Shown: positions 31,647 to 40,274 of the stretch, piece after piece | How the letters are laid out: every line of letters starts with the position of its first letter | Position numbering within the stretch: the first letter of the stretch is position 1 | Source of the DNA: a virus | Virus record (IMG/VR): IMGVR_UViG_3300034108_000798 | Coordinates: 1 to 52,799 of that record | DNA length: 52,799 nt | Reading direction: 5' to 3' (one strand) | Made by a program: the position numbers and the translations under genes | The notes under the pieces: model-generated | What the model saw: only the letters and a program-made list of their open reading frames with translations | Databases searched by the model: none | What the model was told of the DNA's origin: nothing

Positions 31647-32756
31647 TTAGGAATCGCTAGAGTTTGAGTCAGCGAACGCAATTGCGTCCTCTTCCTCCCA
31701 CTGAATACCAAAACGTACGAATACGGTGTATTCAATAGTGTCCTTCTTAGGAACATACTGGCGGTTCACTGTGATGTCTCTCTGGAAACCCCATACACGG
31801 TTCTGTGGGAATGTAAGGTCTACATATCCTGCAGGGTAGTAAGGAACTTCCTGAACATCAATGCCTAGAACACGAGTAGTGCGAGCACCACCGAATGTCT
31901 GGCCCTGGCCGTCAAGGTAAGCCTGGGTATTAGCCTGGGTATTACCGTTCTGACCTAGTGCCTCAGCAATTGCATCTGATAGGGTACCGTTGTTCTTAAC
32001 AATTCCCTGGAATGCGTCTGTACCAGCATAGAACTTAAGATTGCTCTTAAGTGCACGGTACTTCCTTGGCAATGCAAGAATAATCTTCTGCATTACGTCT
32101 GGTGTCCATGCGTTGTCCGCAACTGTTACAACTGCTTCGTGTGCGTCTCCAGTAGTAGCCTTGTTAACAAATCCGTCCATGATGGATAGGAATGCGTCTG
32201 AGCCAGTGCCAGTACCGTTGATAGCTAGATCTTCGATGTCATTTGCAAATGCATTTGTCATCAAGCGAACTAGGTGATCTTCGAGAGCACCTCCTTCAAC
32301 GTTGTCTTCTAGTGCTTCAGCTGAAACTTCCCAGTCCAGACGAATTTTCTTGGTAGAAAGTTCGACCTTTGAGAATGTTGCACCTGTGTTTGTGTATACG
32401 GCATCAGCCTGAGCTGCTGCACGAATTACACGTTCGCCTACGTTAACTTTTTCAAGTTCCATAGAGTTGGCTCGCATAGTTACACGACGACCATCTTTGG
32501 CGAGAATAGTAGCGTCCCATACGTAGTCAATAAAACGACGTGCCTGTTCAGGGCGTAGGATACCACTTGCCGCATCACCCGAAGGATTTACGGCATTTGG
32601 ACCACTTGTTACTCCTAGTGTTGCTGTTGGGATGTTGCCCAGTGTGTCTGCACCTGGGTCAGTTACACCACCAATTCCTCCAGACGCAAATGCTCCTTGG
32701 CCATTGACCTCGTTAGCACCAGTACCTGGATAGTTTTTAATAATCTCTTCCGACAT
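31647..32756 (-). CDS. major capsid protein, HK97 fold (369 aa)
   Basis: It follows the protease-scaffold gene and has the composition of actinophage HK97-fold capsid proteins: a Gly-rich N-terminal arm (about 80 residues), then GILRPEQARRFIDYVWDATI, a central LSTKKIRLDWEVSAEALEDN and a C-terminal VRFGIQWEEEDAIAFAD. I place the start at the ATG 32756, with AGGAGG 8 nt upstream, rather than a GTG three codons before. The strong ribosome site and the terminator behind it fit very high expression. No cleavage site could be fixed by eye. Confidence 0.9.
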   Translation of the reverse strand: MSEEIIKNYPGTGANEVNGQGAFASGGIGGVTDPGADTLGNIPTATLGVTSGPNAVNPSGDAASGILRPEQARRFIDYVWDATILAKDGRRVTMRANSMELEKVNVGERVIRAAAQADAVYTNTGATFSKVELSTKKIRLDWEVSAEALEDNVEGGALEDHLVRLMTNAFANDIEDLAINGTGTGSDAFLSIMDGFVNKATTGDAHEAVVTVADNAWTPDVMQKIILALPRKYRALKSNLKFYAGTDAFQGIVKNNGTLSDAIAEALGQNGNTQANTQAYLDGQGQTFGGARTTRVLGIDVQEVPYYPAGYVDLTFPQNRVWGFQRDITVNRQYVPKKDTIEYTVFVRFGIQWEEEDAIAFADSNSSDS

Positions 32757-32781
32757 AATTGTCACCTCCTGTGATATTTTT

Positions 32782-34095
32782 TTATTTGAATAGATCGGCA
32801 GTTTTGAGGAAACGTCCGCCCCATAGGGATTTCTGAACCAGTTGCGGTTCAGATTCCTGAACGATCTCGCCTAGATCGCCAGACTTGCGGAAAGCGGTAT
32901 CTGCCTCTACAGCGTCTACCCTCTTTCCAAACTCGTTAAACTGTCCCTTGGCTTCTGTTACCTCATTTTTTACAGAGTCAATTGACTTGCTTAGTGCAGA
33001 TACCTGCTCGTGTAGAGCTTTTACGGTATTTGCTAGATCGCTAAAGGCTGATGTTAGAGTACTCTGGATTTCGGTAACTGCATTTACAATTACTTCTTCC
33101 GACTTAGATACCCCTTCTTCCTCGGCTACAGCTTCAGACTTCATTTCGTCTTCGTCCATGTCATCAGACTTAATTTCTTCCTCGTCCATTGATTTCTCTT
33201 TGGATTTGGCTTCGTCAGTGTGCATAGACTTTTCTACTGCATCTTCGGTTGTGGCATCTGCCTCTGGAGCGACCTGTGATTCTTCTACTACATCGTCAGA
33301 CTTTTCGACGATGTCTTCAGTGATTGTTGTTTCACTCATAGGACTTACCTCCTTCTTAATCTCAGTTTTAATGCCTTTAGCACTATCAACTAAGAACTTT
33401 ATCATATCTGTTTTTTCGTTATCGTTTTTCTCAACGAAACCTATATTTTGCATTGGAGTTCCACTTGTAGGACTCTGCTCAGCGTCATTTTCTGACAACA
33501 TGACTATGCCAGATTCTGCATCCCAGAATACGTTTTCAATTGGGGTGTCTAAGCTTTCGCCTTTGATCATATCTACTCCGTCAACTTTTTCGACAGATAA
33601 AACATTTGCAAACTGATTTGCAGGATTATCTACCAGAGACAATTCTACCAGATCATAGTCTTTAATAATTCTAATTTTTGCGTCCATCTTTTCGTCATAT
33701 CCATCGTCCCACTTGTTCATCTTTCCACCAATAGAAAAGCCAGAAAGAGTCCCATCTAGGACCTTTTCCCAAGTGTCTTGAGCACCCTTGGAGATGTATG
33801 TAGAAACGTAAACTCCAGAATAGAACTTCTTGGACTCTGGGTCAAAGTACTTATCTTCTTTAAAAGAAATCATTTTTCCAACTGCTGTTGGCTGGTGCAT
33901 CTCTCTAATGTTACCCCGAAATTTAGAAAAGGCCTTAACGCTTGCATCTGTTGTGACTATGTCGGCTTGCTTGTCGATATTATCGAGTGTGGCAAAGCCA
34001 GAGACAATACGTCTCTCTACGTCCACTTTACTGAACGGCATTGATAGGCGAACGTTGTCACCCTCAGTGGCCCAATGGGCTTTCTGCATAGTCAT
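32782..34095 (-). CDS. prohead protease with C-terminal scaffold-like domain (437 aa)
   Basis: Residues 1-170 form a herpesvirus/HK97-type serine protease: RRIVSGFATLDNIDKQADIV, histidine 67 in REMHQPTAVG, and serine 121 in LSGFSIGGK, then VELSLVDNPANQF. It would cut scaffold and capsid during maturation. Residues about 240-350 are very acidic (SMDEEEIKSDDMDEDEMKSE). Residues 350-415 form a coiled coil (LANTVKALHEQVSALSKSID), like a scaffold protein fused to its protease. The basic end (SLWGGRFLKTADLFK) could bind the capsid. Transcription probably starts at TATAAT 9 nt before the ATG; a second ATG follows two codons later. Confidence 0.85.
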   Translation of the reverse strand: MTMQKAHWATEGDNVRLSMPFSKVDVERRIVSGFATLDNIDKQADIVTTDASVKAFSKFRGNIREMHQPTAVGKMISFKEDKYFDPESKKFYSGVYVSTYISKGAQDTWEKVLDGTLSGFSIGGKMNKWDDGYDEKMDAKIRIIKDYDLVELSLVDNPANQFANVLSVEKVDGVDMIKGESLDTPIENVFWDAESGIVMLSENDAEQSPTSGTPMQNIGFVEKNDNEKTDMIKFLVDSAKGIKTEIKKEVSPMSETTITEDIVEKSDDVVEESQVAPEADATTEDAVEKSMHTDEAKSKEKSMDEEEIKSDDMDEDEMKSEAVAEEEGVSKSEEVIVNAVTEIQSTLTSAFSDLANTVKALHEQVSALSKSIDSVKNEVTEAKGQFNEFGKRVDAVEADTAFRKSGDLGEIVQESEPQLVQKSLWGGRFLKTADLFK

Positions 34096-34104
34096 GTTAA
34101 TTCA

Positions 34105-34110
34105 ATTATA
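34105..34110 (-). promoter_or_regulatory. -10 promoter element for the protease-capsid unit
   Basis: TATAAT on the minus strand lies 9 nt before the ATG at 34095, just after the portal terminator. No ribosome site is seen, so a very short or absent leader is likely. Confidence 0.45.
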
Positions 34111-34120
34111 AAGGCCTTTT

Positions 34121-34144
34121 ATAAAAAAGTGTTAAAAAAACACT
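34121..34144 (-). terminator. rho-independent terminator at the end of the portal gene
   Basis: On the minus strand AGTGTT pairs with AACACT around TTTTT, followed by a TTTTTTAT run. The stem begins inside the portal stop codon. The stem is short (6 bp) but the T-run is clear. Confidence 0.6.
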
Positions 34145-35774
34145 ATTCTGAAGACCTTCCCTCTCCAGCTGGATTTCTTCCAGATACTGTTGCCGTGTTA
34201 TCTGAAGAATTGTTCGCTCTCTCAGAATCTCTCTGTCTGTTTTGAGCAGTGTTTGCTCTTGCGTCTGTAGCCTGTCTTGTAGACATCTCGAATGGCTCAT
34301 CGCCGTCTGGTCTTTGAGGCAAGCCAAGTTTTTCACGGGCTTCGTTAGGAACCATAATCTGAGTCTTAACGTATCTTTCAAGAATCTGCGATTGAGCAAT
34401 CTCATCTGTCAAAGTTAACTCATTAAACTTAAAATCTAGGATATCTGTCTTTTCCTTAATTACCTTATTGATAATCTTTTCCAAATTTGCCTGAGCTGGT
34501 CTTGCAACCTGCTCTTTAAATGTACGGTCTTGGGCCAAAGCTGCAGCAATGTTTGAGGCATCGCCACCACCAATCTTTGATAGTGGAACTTGGTGAGCAA
34601 CTAGAATATCGTCCCTGTTTCTAAGTCTGTAATCATTAAAAGAAGCCTCTTGCACTCCAGCCTCAATTGGCTCCATCTTAAACTCTACCTTGTTTGTGTC
34701 TGTATCTGCTGGTAGAGGAATGTATAGAGTTCTGTGAGACTGTCCCTTTAGACTGGTCTGAAGGAATCTAAACATCTTGTCTTCTGCGTCAGAAGATAGC
34801 TTTGCTCCCTTTAGAGTTACGATATACCTGGGAACACCCTTGTTTCCAAAGTAATCAATATTGTATTGAGAAGCTAGCTGATCACCGTGCAAAGCAGAGA
34901 TTGCAGACATAATATCTGGAACTCCATAAAAAGTGTTTAGTGGAGAGTATTCTTTATAGTGAATAATCTCATTTGGTCTTGGGTCTGCAGTAATTGGATT
35001 CTGATTCTTTGCCCCGAAGTTTTTGAAGTAAACAACTTTCTGACCAATAATTTGAACATATCCGTCACGTAGTCTTCGAACTCTCATAGTTGTAGATGGG
35101 ATGTGGCCAAGGTAGCCAATCTCTCCAGTAACAGTTCTTCCGACCTCAAGATATCCGTTTCCAGTTGCCTGAACGTCTGTATAAAACTTCATCATTGTAT
35201 TTGAAAAAGAGTCATCGCTATTTAAGGTCTCAAGCCACTCACGCATTTCAACCTTTGCTCTTTCAATACGTTTTCTGGCCTTATCTGTTGCAGTCTCGCT
35301 AGTAGAGGCCTCAAGCTGCATCATAGTTCTTTTTGAAACGTGGAAATCGTAGCCTAGACCAACAATGTTTTCAACCTTTGCATCAATAGCTGCATGGTTG
35401 GCAAACGAAGTGTCATAGTAGTTGGCTAGTTCATAAAGGTTCCATGGTGGAGTAATTACGTCAAACATTCCATACCCATTGTGGAATACTGATCCAGGAT
35501 TAATCTCTTTAGATCCAGCTCCGTTTTGTCCAGTGCTTGTGGCCAATGCACTGTCTTGATATCCCTGCCTCATTGTGTCTACTCCAGTAAAAGCAAGGCT
35601 GTCATAGGCTTTTACGATGCGGTCAGAGCGTCTTTTAAAATTCTTTTCTAGCCCAGAAAGGCCTTTTAGGTCATCCCATTTTTTGCCAAATGGATCTTGT
35701 TTCTTGAATAAATCTTCTTCTTGCTCTTCTTCTGGCGTAAACGCCTGAATTGGATACTGGTATTCTTCTGACAT
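34143..35774 (-). CDS. portal protein (543 aa)
   Basis: This is a phage portal that would form the DNA-entry ring at one capsid vertex. Features are typical: FANHAAIDAKVENIVGLGYD near residue 130, YLEVGRTVTGEIGYLGHIPS, then a loop DPRPNEIIHYKEYSPLNTFY and YGVPDIMSAISALHGDQLAS, the region DDILVAHQVPLSKIGGGDAS, and ALAQDRTFKEQVARPAQANL. The last 40 residues are polar and disordered. It overlaps the upstream gene by one base and has GAAGGA before the ATG. No terminase gene lies immediately upstream, which is unusual. Confidence 0.9.
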   Translation of the reverse strand: MSEEYQYPIQAFTPEEEQEEDLFKKQDPFGKKWDDLKGLSGLEKNFKRRSDRIVKAYDSLAFTGVDTMRQGYQDSALATSTGQNGAGSKEINPGSVFHNGYGMFDVITPPWNLYELANYYDTSFANHAAIDAKVENIVGLGYDFHVSKRTMMQLEASTSETATDKARKRIERAKVEMREWLETLNSDDSFSNTMMKFYTDVQATGNGYLEVGRTVTGEIGYLGHIPSTTMRVRRLRDGYVQIIGQKVVYFKNFGAKNQNPITADPRPNEIIHYKEYSPLNTFYGVPDIMSAISALHGDQLASQYNIDYFGNKGVPRYIVTLKGAKLSSDAEDKMFRFLQTSLKGQSHRTLYIPLPADTDTNKVEFKMEPIEAGVQEASFNDYRLRNRDDILVAHQVPLSKIGGGDASNIAAALAQDRTFKEQVARPAQANLEKIINKVIKEKTDILDFKFNELTLTDEIAQSQILERYVKTQIMVPNEAREKLGLPQRPDGDEPFEMSTRQATDARANTAQNRQRDSERANNSSDNTATVSGRNPAGEGRSSE

Positions 35775-36145
35775 TATCCTTCATCTCCATAAAGTTCAAG
35801 TGTTTTCTTAGCAGCCATAACAGCACCAATGTCATTCATTGATGGGATTAGGCCTTGCTTCATTCGGTCTATTTGCTCGCTATATTCTTCATCGGTAATT
35901 CTTGCTGTTCCTGGGAAAAACACGTGGGATCCATTTGGTTCTCCGTAGTAAGCAGCTGCTTGCTTTAGCTTAGCAATCTGCCCTTCGTCGCCCCTGTTTG
36001 CTGGAACGTTCAGGATATTGCCATCTCCATCGGTAAACCACTTGCCGTTAGCCTTTTTCCAAACATATACGCCCCAGGCATATCCCGTTTGATCTACAAG
36101 AGTTACTTTAGCTTTACCAATTGCTTCTGCAAATTTGTCTTCCAT
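35774..36145 (-). CDS. hypothetical protein upstream of portal (123 aa)
   Basis: No family is recognised. The sequence (AKVTLVDQTGYAWGVYVWKK, NGKWFTDGDGNILNVPANRG, YYGEPNGSHVFFPGTARITD) suggests a small alpha/beta domain and then a helical C-terminus. The upstream GTG is less likely than the ATG at 36145, which lies 7 nt after TGGTATACT. It is co-transcribed with portal and overlaps it by one base, so a packaging or head-related role is possible, but a small terminase subunit is not evident (no HTH). Confidence 0.6.
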   Translation of the reverse strand: MEDKFAEAIGKAKVTLVDQTGYAWGVYVWKKANGKWFTDGDGNILNVPANRGDEGQIAKLKQAAAYYGEPNGSHVFFPGTARITDEEYSEQIDRMKQGLIPSMNDIGAVMAAKKTLELYGDEG

Positions 36146-36152
36146 GACCACT

Positions 36153-36161
36153 AGTATACCA
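36153..36161 (-). promoter_or_regulatory. extended -10 promoter, probable leaderless start
   Basis: TGGTATACT on the minus strand lies 7 nt before the ATG at 36145 and would drive the 123-residue gene and portal. No ribosome site intervenes. Confidence 0.5.
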
Positions 36162-36163
36162 TA

Positions 36164-39100
36164 TTATACAGCGGGAAGGATGTGGCTTTGCCAAGTTACA
36201 CCCTGATAGGTGTTATACTCATAGCGATTAAATTTTAATGGGGTATCATCGTCAATAATAAACTTGTTTGTTCCAGTATAAACCTTATAAATATCTGATG
36301 GGTTTACGCCAGTTAGAGTTGAGGTAGAAATAACCAAAACCCCATTCCAGTTATAATCTTGGTTCCAGAAATCCCAGTCATATCTATCTCCAGAGGTTAC
36401 GCTGGCAAAGTCTGTTAAGAACCAAGATCTCAGCGTCTGCCTTTGAATTTCTTGCAAACTTGTTGACTGATACTGAGAAATACTGTTTACCAAAACCGAA
36501 CCAGTTACTCTAAAACCACCAGCAAATGAGTCAAAATTTAGTGTATTCGGGAAAGATATTCCTAACACACCCCAGTCGCTCAGTGTTATAACTGGTTCCC
36601 TAACAACCTTACCGTTCCAATAAAAAGCAATTCCGTTTTCAAAGTTACCAGTCTTAGCATTAAGTCCGTAGATTCTGGCCCTAGTTCCAGAGTCATCGTT
36701 GGCAACAATAAAGAACTTTATGTAATTGTCCTTGCTTTCTATCTCAAAGATTTGCTCTGGGTCTGATGGAAACCGATCTCTACCATATCTAAGGAAAAGC
36801 TGTAGGGCTATAACCCTATAGCTTTGAGCTAAGTTTTGATTAACTGGCATTGAGAATCCACGATTAACCAATGCACTATAGTCTCCAACCTTTTCTAACC
36901 CGCTGTTTTTTGTCAGGTATAGGTAGGGTGTGCTTCCCTTATAAATTCTGTATGGATTCTTGCTCTTGTAGTCAAAGTACGATCCGTACTTAAGATAAGG
37001 AAATACAGGAGTTCCAAACCTAGTTCCCACAGGGTTTGAGGTTTTTTCGTTAAAAGCCTGAGAAGCATACTGTAGCTTTTTAACTACAAGGGGATTAGTG
37101 ATAATTCCTGGAACCGTCCACTCCAAATGGGTAACAATAGAAACATCAGACAGGCGAATGCCCCTTGGAGGATAGATTATGGTTCCATCTACAACTTCGT
37201 ATTTTGTTGTGATCCACTCTGCCCCTGGAGAAACGACGTTATTTTTTGGGGCTGCAATGGTTGTAAAGTATGAGTTTTTTGCAGATGAGTTGTTTTTTAA
37301 ATACTGAAAAGAAACATAAGACTTTAGTAGATTGTTTGAGGTATTGTAAGTGTTACCAGTAAAGTTTTCTAAGGCTGGGTAGTCGACGTTAAACTGAATA
37401 AAATCTAGGTCGTAGTATTTTTTATTAAATGAGTCTGAAACATACTGTGCAAAATAGGTTAGGGTTTGATAATCTTCCCAGTATCCATCTATAGCGATAT
37501 CCAGAGAAATTGAGCTAAAGTTTATTTTTGGAATAAGCGTATAACTGGCTGTAAAGTTTGATATTGTTGCAAAGCTAATCCCAGCAATAGACTCAAAGGA
37601 ATCCACTTCTCCACCAAAAAGAGTTTCATCATATACTGGGTCATTTTCAAAATTAGTATCTCCTGCATCAAAAACAAGATCTAACGAATGATCATCAAAG
37701 TAGTTTTCTGGATTAAAGTAGGTTAGAAGGCCCTTTTCGTCAAACAGGTTTGATATTTTTTCAAGGTTTCTTGAACTGCAGAACCCCACCTTATAGATTT
37801 TTCCCAAAAAGGTTTTAGTAAAGTCAGTGTCTCCACCTATAAACAGCGAAAGCTTGCTTCTATTTCCAAAAAATGAAGAAGCTTGGTCTCCGAAGTATTC
37901 TGACAATTTTTCGGTTTCAATACCTACACAGAATGGACTTAACGGAAGGAACATTTCTTGAGAATACAGGGTTGTTGATTCTGTTCCGAAATTAAGCTTG
38001 TAAACTAGGTTATTGTTTTCTATATATATCTCTAAGTTATTTGAGTTAGTTTTATCTTGTATCTTTAATAGTATTTGTTTGGCTGTTCCAGTTCCTACTT
38101 TTTGGAATACCCCGAAAATACCTTTAAGGTCTTGCTGAAGAATGTTCATGTTTTCAAATAGTAAATGAGCATCTTTTCCAGTAAAGCTAATAAAGGGAGT
38201 TACGGGGACAGTGTTTTCATCGTAAAGATCTTCGTACCACTGCTGGGTTGTAAAGGTATTTTTAAACTTTATCTCTGGTAACTTATAGTCTGGCACAGAT
38301 AGGGCGTCATCCAATATTGTTAAGTTTTCAACCTGTCCTTGGCTCCAGCGACCAATGTCTGGATAACTATAGTTACTTGTATAATCAGCAAAAGAATAGT
38401 CTACAAGAACAGACGTTCCCCCGTAGGCAGTATTTGCATTCTCTGGGAATTCTGTTGCTTGACCATAAGCAAACCTTCTTTTTGCAACTACCGCTGGAAC
38501 TAGATATGAGTAAATGGCTACACAGTCAATATCTAAAAAAGGCACACTAGCAGAAGCATAAAATCCTAGCCAGTCATTATCTTTTTCTATGCCACCTACA
38601 AGTTTTGTTTTTGGTGGTAGCGTTAAGTCTTTTGTAGAGTAAGAAATAGATATTACCTCTTCTCCGTTTATCAACATTGTTGCCGTGTTCTCGGAAACTT
38701 TTAGATCTATCAGCATTGGCCTATACCACTCTGTAATTGGATGGGCTCCAACTGAGTCTCCAATTTTTATTTTAATGAAGGGACCGTCTACATAGATTCC
38801 ATCGTTAGAATCAATTGGTCCAAAAATTCTAGTTGCCGTAACAGCCTTAGAGTCAATTCGCATCCACATCTCTGCTGTATAATCTCTATACTTTCCAGAT
38901 TCATTTAGAAATCCTTGACCAGGGAGAATTACCGATGGGTCAGTTCCATTTGGAAGAATTCTAGTAACATTTGATGATCCGTAAACAATTGGTATTGATG
39001 AGTTCTTTGCTGTTAAAGATCCGTTATTTATAAAGTAATATCCGTCTAAATCTTGCAATCCATAAGACTTAGCTGTAATTGCCTTATAGCTAAATGGAAC

Positions 39101-39733
39101 ATTTGTAGGAAGGGTATCTCCAAATAGTCCAGATGACGATGACAAAAATTCTTCTGACCATTGTCCAAAAGTAATTCCGTTAATGTCAAAAAGCATAGTT
39201 GTTCCAGCTGGTGGAACAATGGAATTAATCCTTATAACGATTTTTATTCCAGATACCGTTTGAGGTATTTTAAAAGTTTCAGATATTAAAATCCACCTAT
39301 CGCTAACCTGAGAGTCGAAGGATCTTAAAACTGGGTTTGCTAGTCCGTCATAGGTGTATCCAATTTCGTAGGATGTAACATATGGCTCATTTGCAAAAAT
39401 ATATGCACTAATTGCAAATGTTTCCTGAAAGCTATTCATTAGTAGTGGGCTTACAATTTCTGGGCTAGTTAAGACAATTTGATTTGTTAGGCCTGTAGTG
39501 TTTGGGGTTAGGGTTGTAGTAAAGGTGTCTGGCATTGGCTCATTCAATATACCCAAATTTTGTGCCTTTGTTCCTCCAGTAATTGTCCAATTAAAAACAT
39601 TGCTCTTGGAGTTTGCTGGCACCCCAACTTCTGGTATCAAAGAGAGGTAGTCGGCCTGATCATCTAACGCCCACATCGCAATCGGGTGTTCGCTAAAAAT
39701 TTTTTCTGCATACAGATTAGATGGGTTTGCCAT
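36164..39733 (-). CDS. large LamG-like virion protein (1189 aa)
   Basis: The N-terminus (YAEKIFSEHPIAMWALDDQA) and repeated beta segments with EMWMRIDSKAV, GPFIKIKIGDSVGAH and SENTATMLINGEEVISISY indicate concanavalin A/LamG-type sandwich domains (near residues 285-400). At least one more LamG-like region lies around residues 540-660 (NLEIYIENNNLVYKLNFG, NRSKLSLFIGGDTDFTKTF). Such domains bind carbohydrates and occur in fibres or capsid decorations. It is upstream of portal rather than in the tail-tip cluster. The C-terminus (DIYKVYTGTNKFIIDDDTPL, GVTWQSHILPAV) matches tail-associated LamG proteins. The start lies 6 nt after an extended -10 box. Confidence 0.65.
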   Translation of the reverse strand: MANPSNLYAEKIFSEHPIAMWALDDQADYLSLIPEVGVPANSKSNVFNWTITGGTKAQNLGILNEPMPDTFTTTLTPNTTGLTNQIVLTSPEIVSPLLMNSFQETFAISAYIFANEPYVTSYEIGYTYDGLANPVLRSFDSQVSDRWILISETFKIPQTVSGIKIVIRINSIVPPAGTTMLFDINGITFGQWSEEFLSSSSGLFGDTLPTNVPFSYKAITAKSYGLQDLDGYYFINNGSLTAKNSSIPIVYGSSNVTRILPNGTDPSVILPGQGFLNESGKYRDYTAEMWMRIDSKAVTATRIFGPIDSNDGIYVDGPFIKIKIGDSVGAHPITEWYRPMLIDLKVSENTATMLINGEEVISISYSTKDLTLPPKTKLVGGIEKDNDWLGFYASASVPFLDIDCVAIYSYLVPAVVAKRRFAYGQATEFPENANTAYGGTSVLVDYSFADYTSNYSYPDIGRWSQGQVENLTILDDALSVPDYKLPEIKFKNTFTTQQWYEDLYDENTVPVTPFISFTGKDAHLLFENMNILQQDLKGIFGVFQKVGTGTAKQILLKIQDKTNSNNLEIYIENNNLVYKLNFGTESTTLYSQEMFLPLSPFCVGIETEKLSEYFGDQASSFFGNRSKLSLFIGGDTDFTKTFLGKIYKVGFCSSRNLEKISNLFDEKGLLTYFNPENYFDDHSLDLVFDAGDTNFENDPVYDETLFGGEVDSFESIAGISFATISNFTASYTLIPKINFSSISLDIAIDGYWEDYQTLTYFAQYVSDSFNKKYYDLDFIQFNVDYPALENFTGNTYNTSNNLLKSYVSFQYLKNNSSAKNSYFTTIAAPKNNVVSPGAEWITTKYEVVDGTIIYPPRGIRLSDVSIVTHLEWTVPGIITNPLVVKKLQYASQAFNEKTSNPVGTRFGTPVFPYLKYGSYFDYKSKNPYRIYKGSTPYLYLTKNSGLEKVGDYSALVNRGFSMPVNQNLAQSYRVIALQLFLRYGRDRFPSDPEQIFEIESKDNYIKFFIVANDDSGTRARIYGLNAKTGNFENGIAFYWNGKVVREPVITLSDWGVLGISFPNTLNFDSFAGGFRVTGSVLVNSISQYQSTSLQEIQRQTLRSWFLTDFASVTSGDRYDWDFWNQDYNWNGVLVISTSTLTGVNPSDIYKVYTGTNKFIIDDDTPLKFNRYEYNTYQGVTWQSHILPAV

Positions 39734-39739
39734 AGGTCT

Positions 39740-39748
39740 ATTTTAACA
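39740..39748 (-). promoter_or_regulatory. extended -10 promoter, probable leaderless start
   Basis: TGTTAAAAT on the minus strand lies 6 nt before the ATG at 39733. The same TAAAAT variant and spacing occur at 42020. Confidence 0.5.
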
Positions 39749-39791
39749 CATTAAGTAGTTAAAGTTATAGGTTATTTTTAAACATTAACCA

Positions 39792-40235
39792 TTAGCTTTC
39801 CACTGGAGGGGAGAAGCTTTCTCCATCCCATGCCCACCAATAAGAGACATTTTCTGAAAAACTGGTTATATCCATTGCAGTTACTTCACCTGTACTAAAT
39901 GCGGCCGCAAAAGCATCCTTAAGCAGCGAAAGACTATCCGTTAAGTCTAATATCATAAAAACAACATTTTCCTTGTCAATAAAAGCGTACCTTTTTTGAT
40001 TTGAATTAGCTTCAAGAATAATGCTATCTTCTGGGAGATGGGAGTTATCAAAGCTCTCGCCATTCCAAATTGATCCAATTGCTATATTTGGGATGCCGCT
40101 TATGTCTAGCCCTGTTGGCTCATTTAAAAAGCCATTTGACCATCTTAAAAAAACCTTATCTTCATAATTGCCTGCTATTGGCATAATGTGAAAAATTTCA
40201 TTTTCTACTAAAAAAGCATATCTTTTCTTTTCCAT
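39792..40235 (-). CDS. two-repeat protein with KRYAF/WDGESF motifs (147 aa)
   Basis: The protein is an internal duplication of about 70 residues. Each half starts with KRYAF (MEKKRYAFLVENEIFHIMPI; QKRYAFIDKENVVFMILDL) and ends with a WNGESF or WDGESF box. Short WDG-x-F modules recur in phage tail-fibre and structural proteins. I place the start at the ATG 40235 rather than 40244, since TATAAT lies 7 nt upstream of it. It stands alone between the fibre module and the LamG protein, so a fibre-associated role is possible. Confidence 0.6.
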   Translation of the reverse strand: MEKKRYAFLVENEIFHIMPIAGNYEDKVFLRWSNGFLNEPTGLDISGIPNIAIGSIWNGESFDNSHLPEDSIILEANSNQKRYAFIDKENVVFMILDLTDSLSLLKDAFAAAFSTGEVTAMDITSFSENVSYWWAWDGESFSPPVES

Positions 40236-40242
40236 ATTAATC

Positions 40243-40248
40243 ATTATA
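40243..40248 (-). promoter_or_regulatory. -10 promoter element, probable leaderless start
   Basis: TATAAT on the minus strand lies 7 nt before the ATG at 40235, in a 39-bp intergenic gap. It overlaps an alternative ATG at 40244, which argues against that codon being the start. Confidence 0.45.
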
Positions 40249-40274
40249 CCCTAATCTATCTATAAGTTTTATAA

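Noticed and set aside
35774-36145. Small terminase subunit upstream of portal
   Set aside because: There is no helix-turn-helix or coiled-coil oligomerisation segment and no family resemblance; position alone is not enough.
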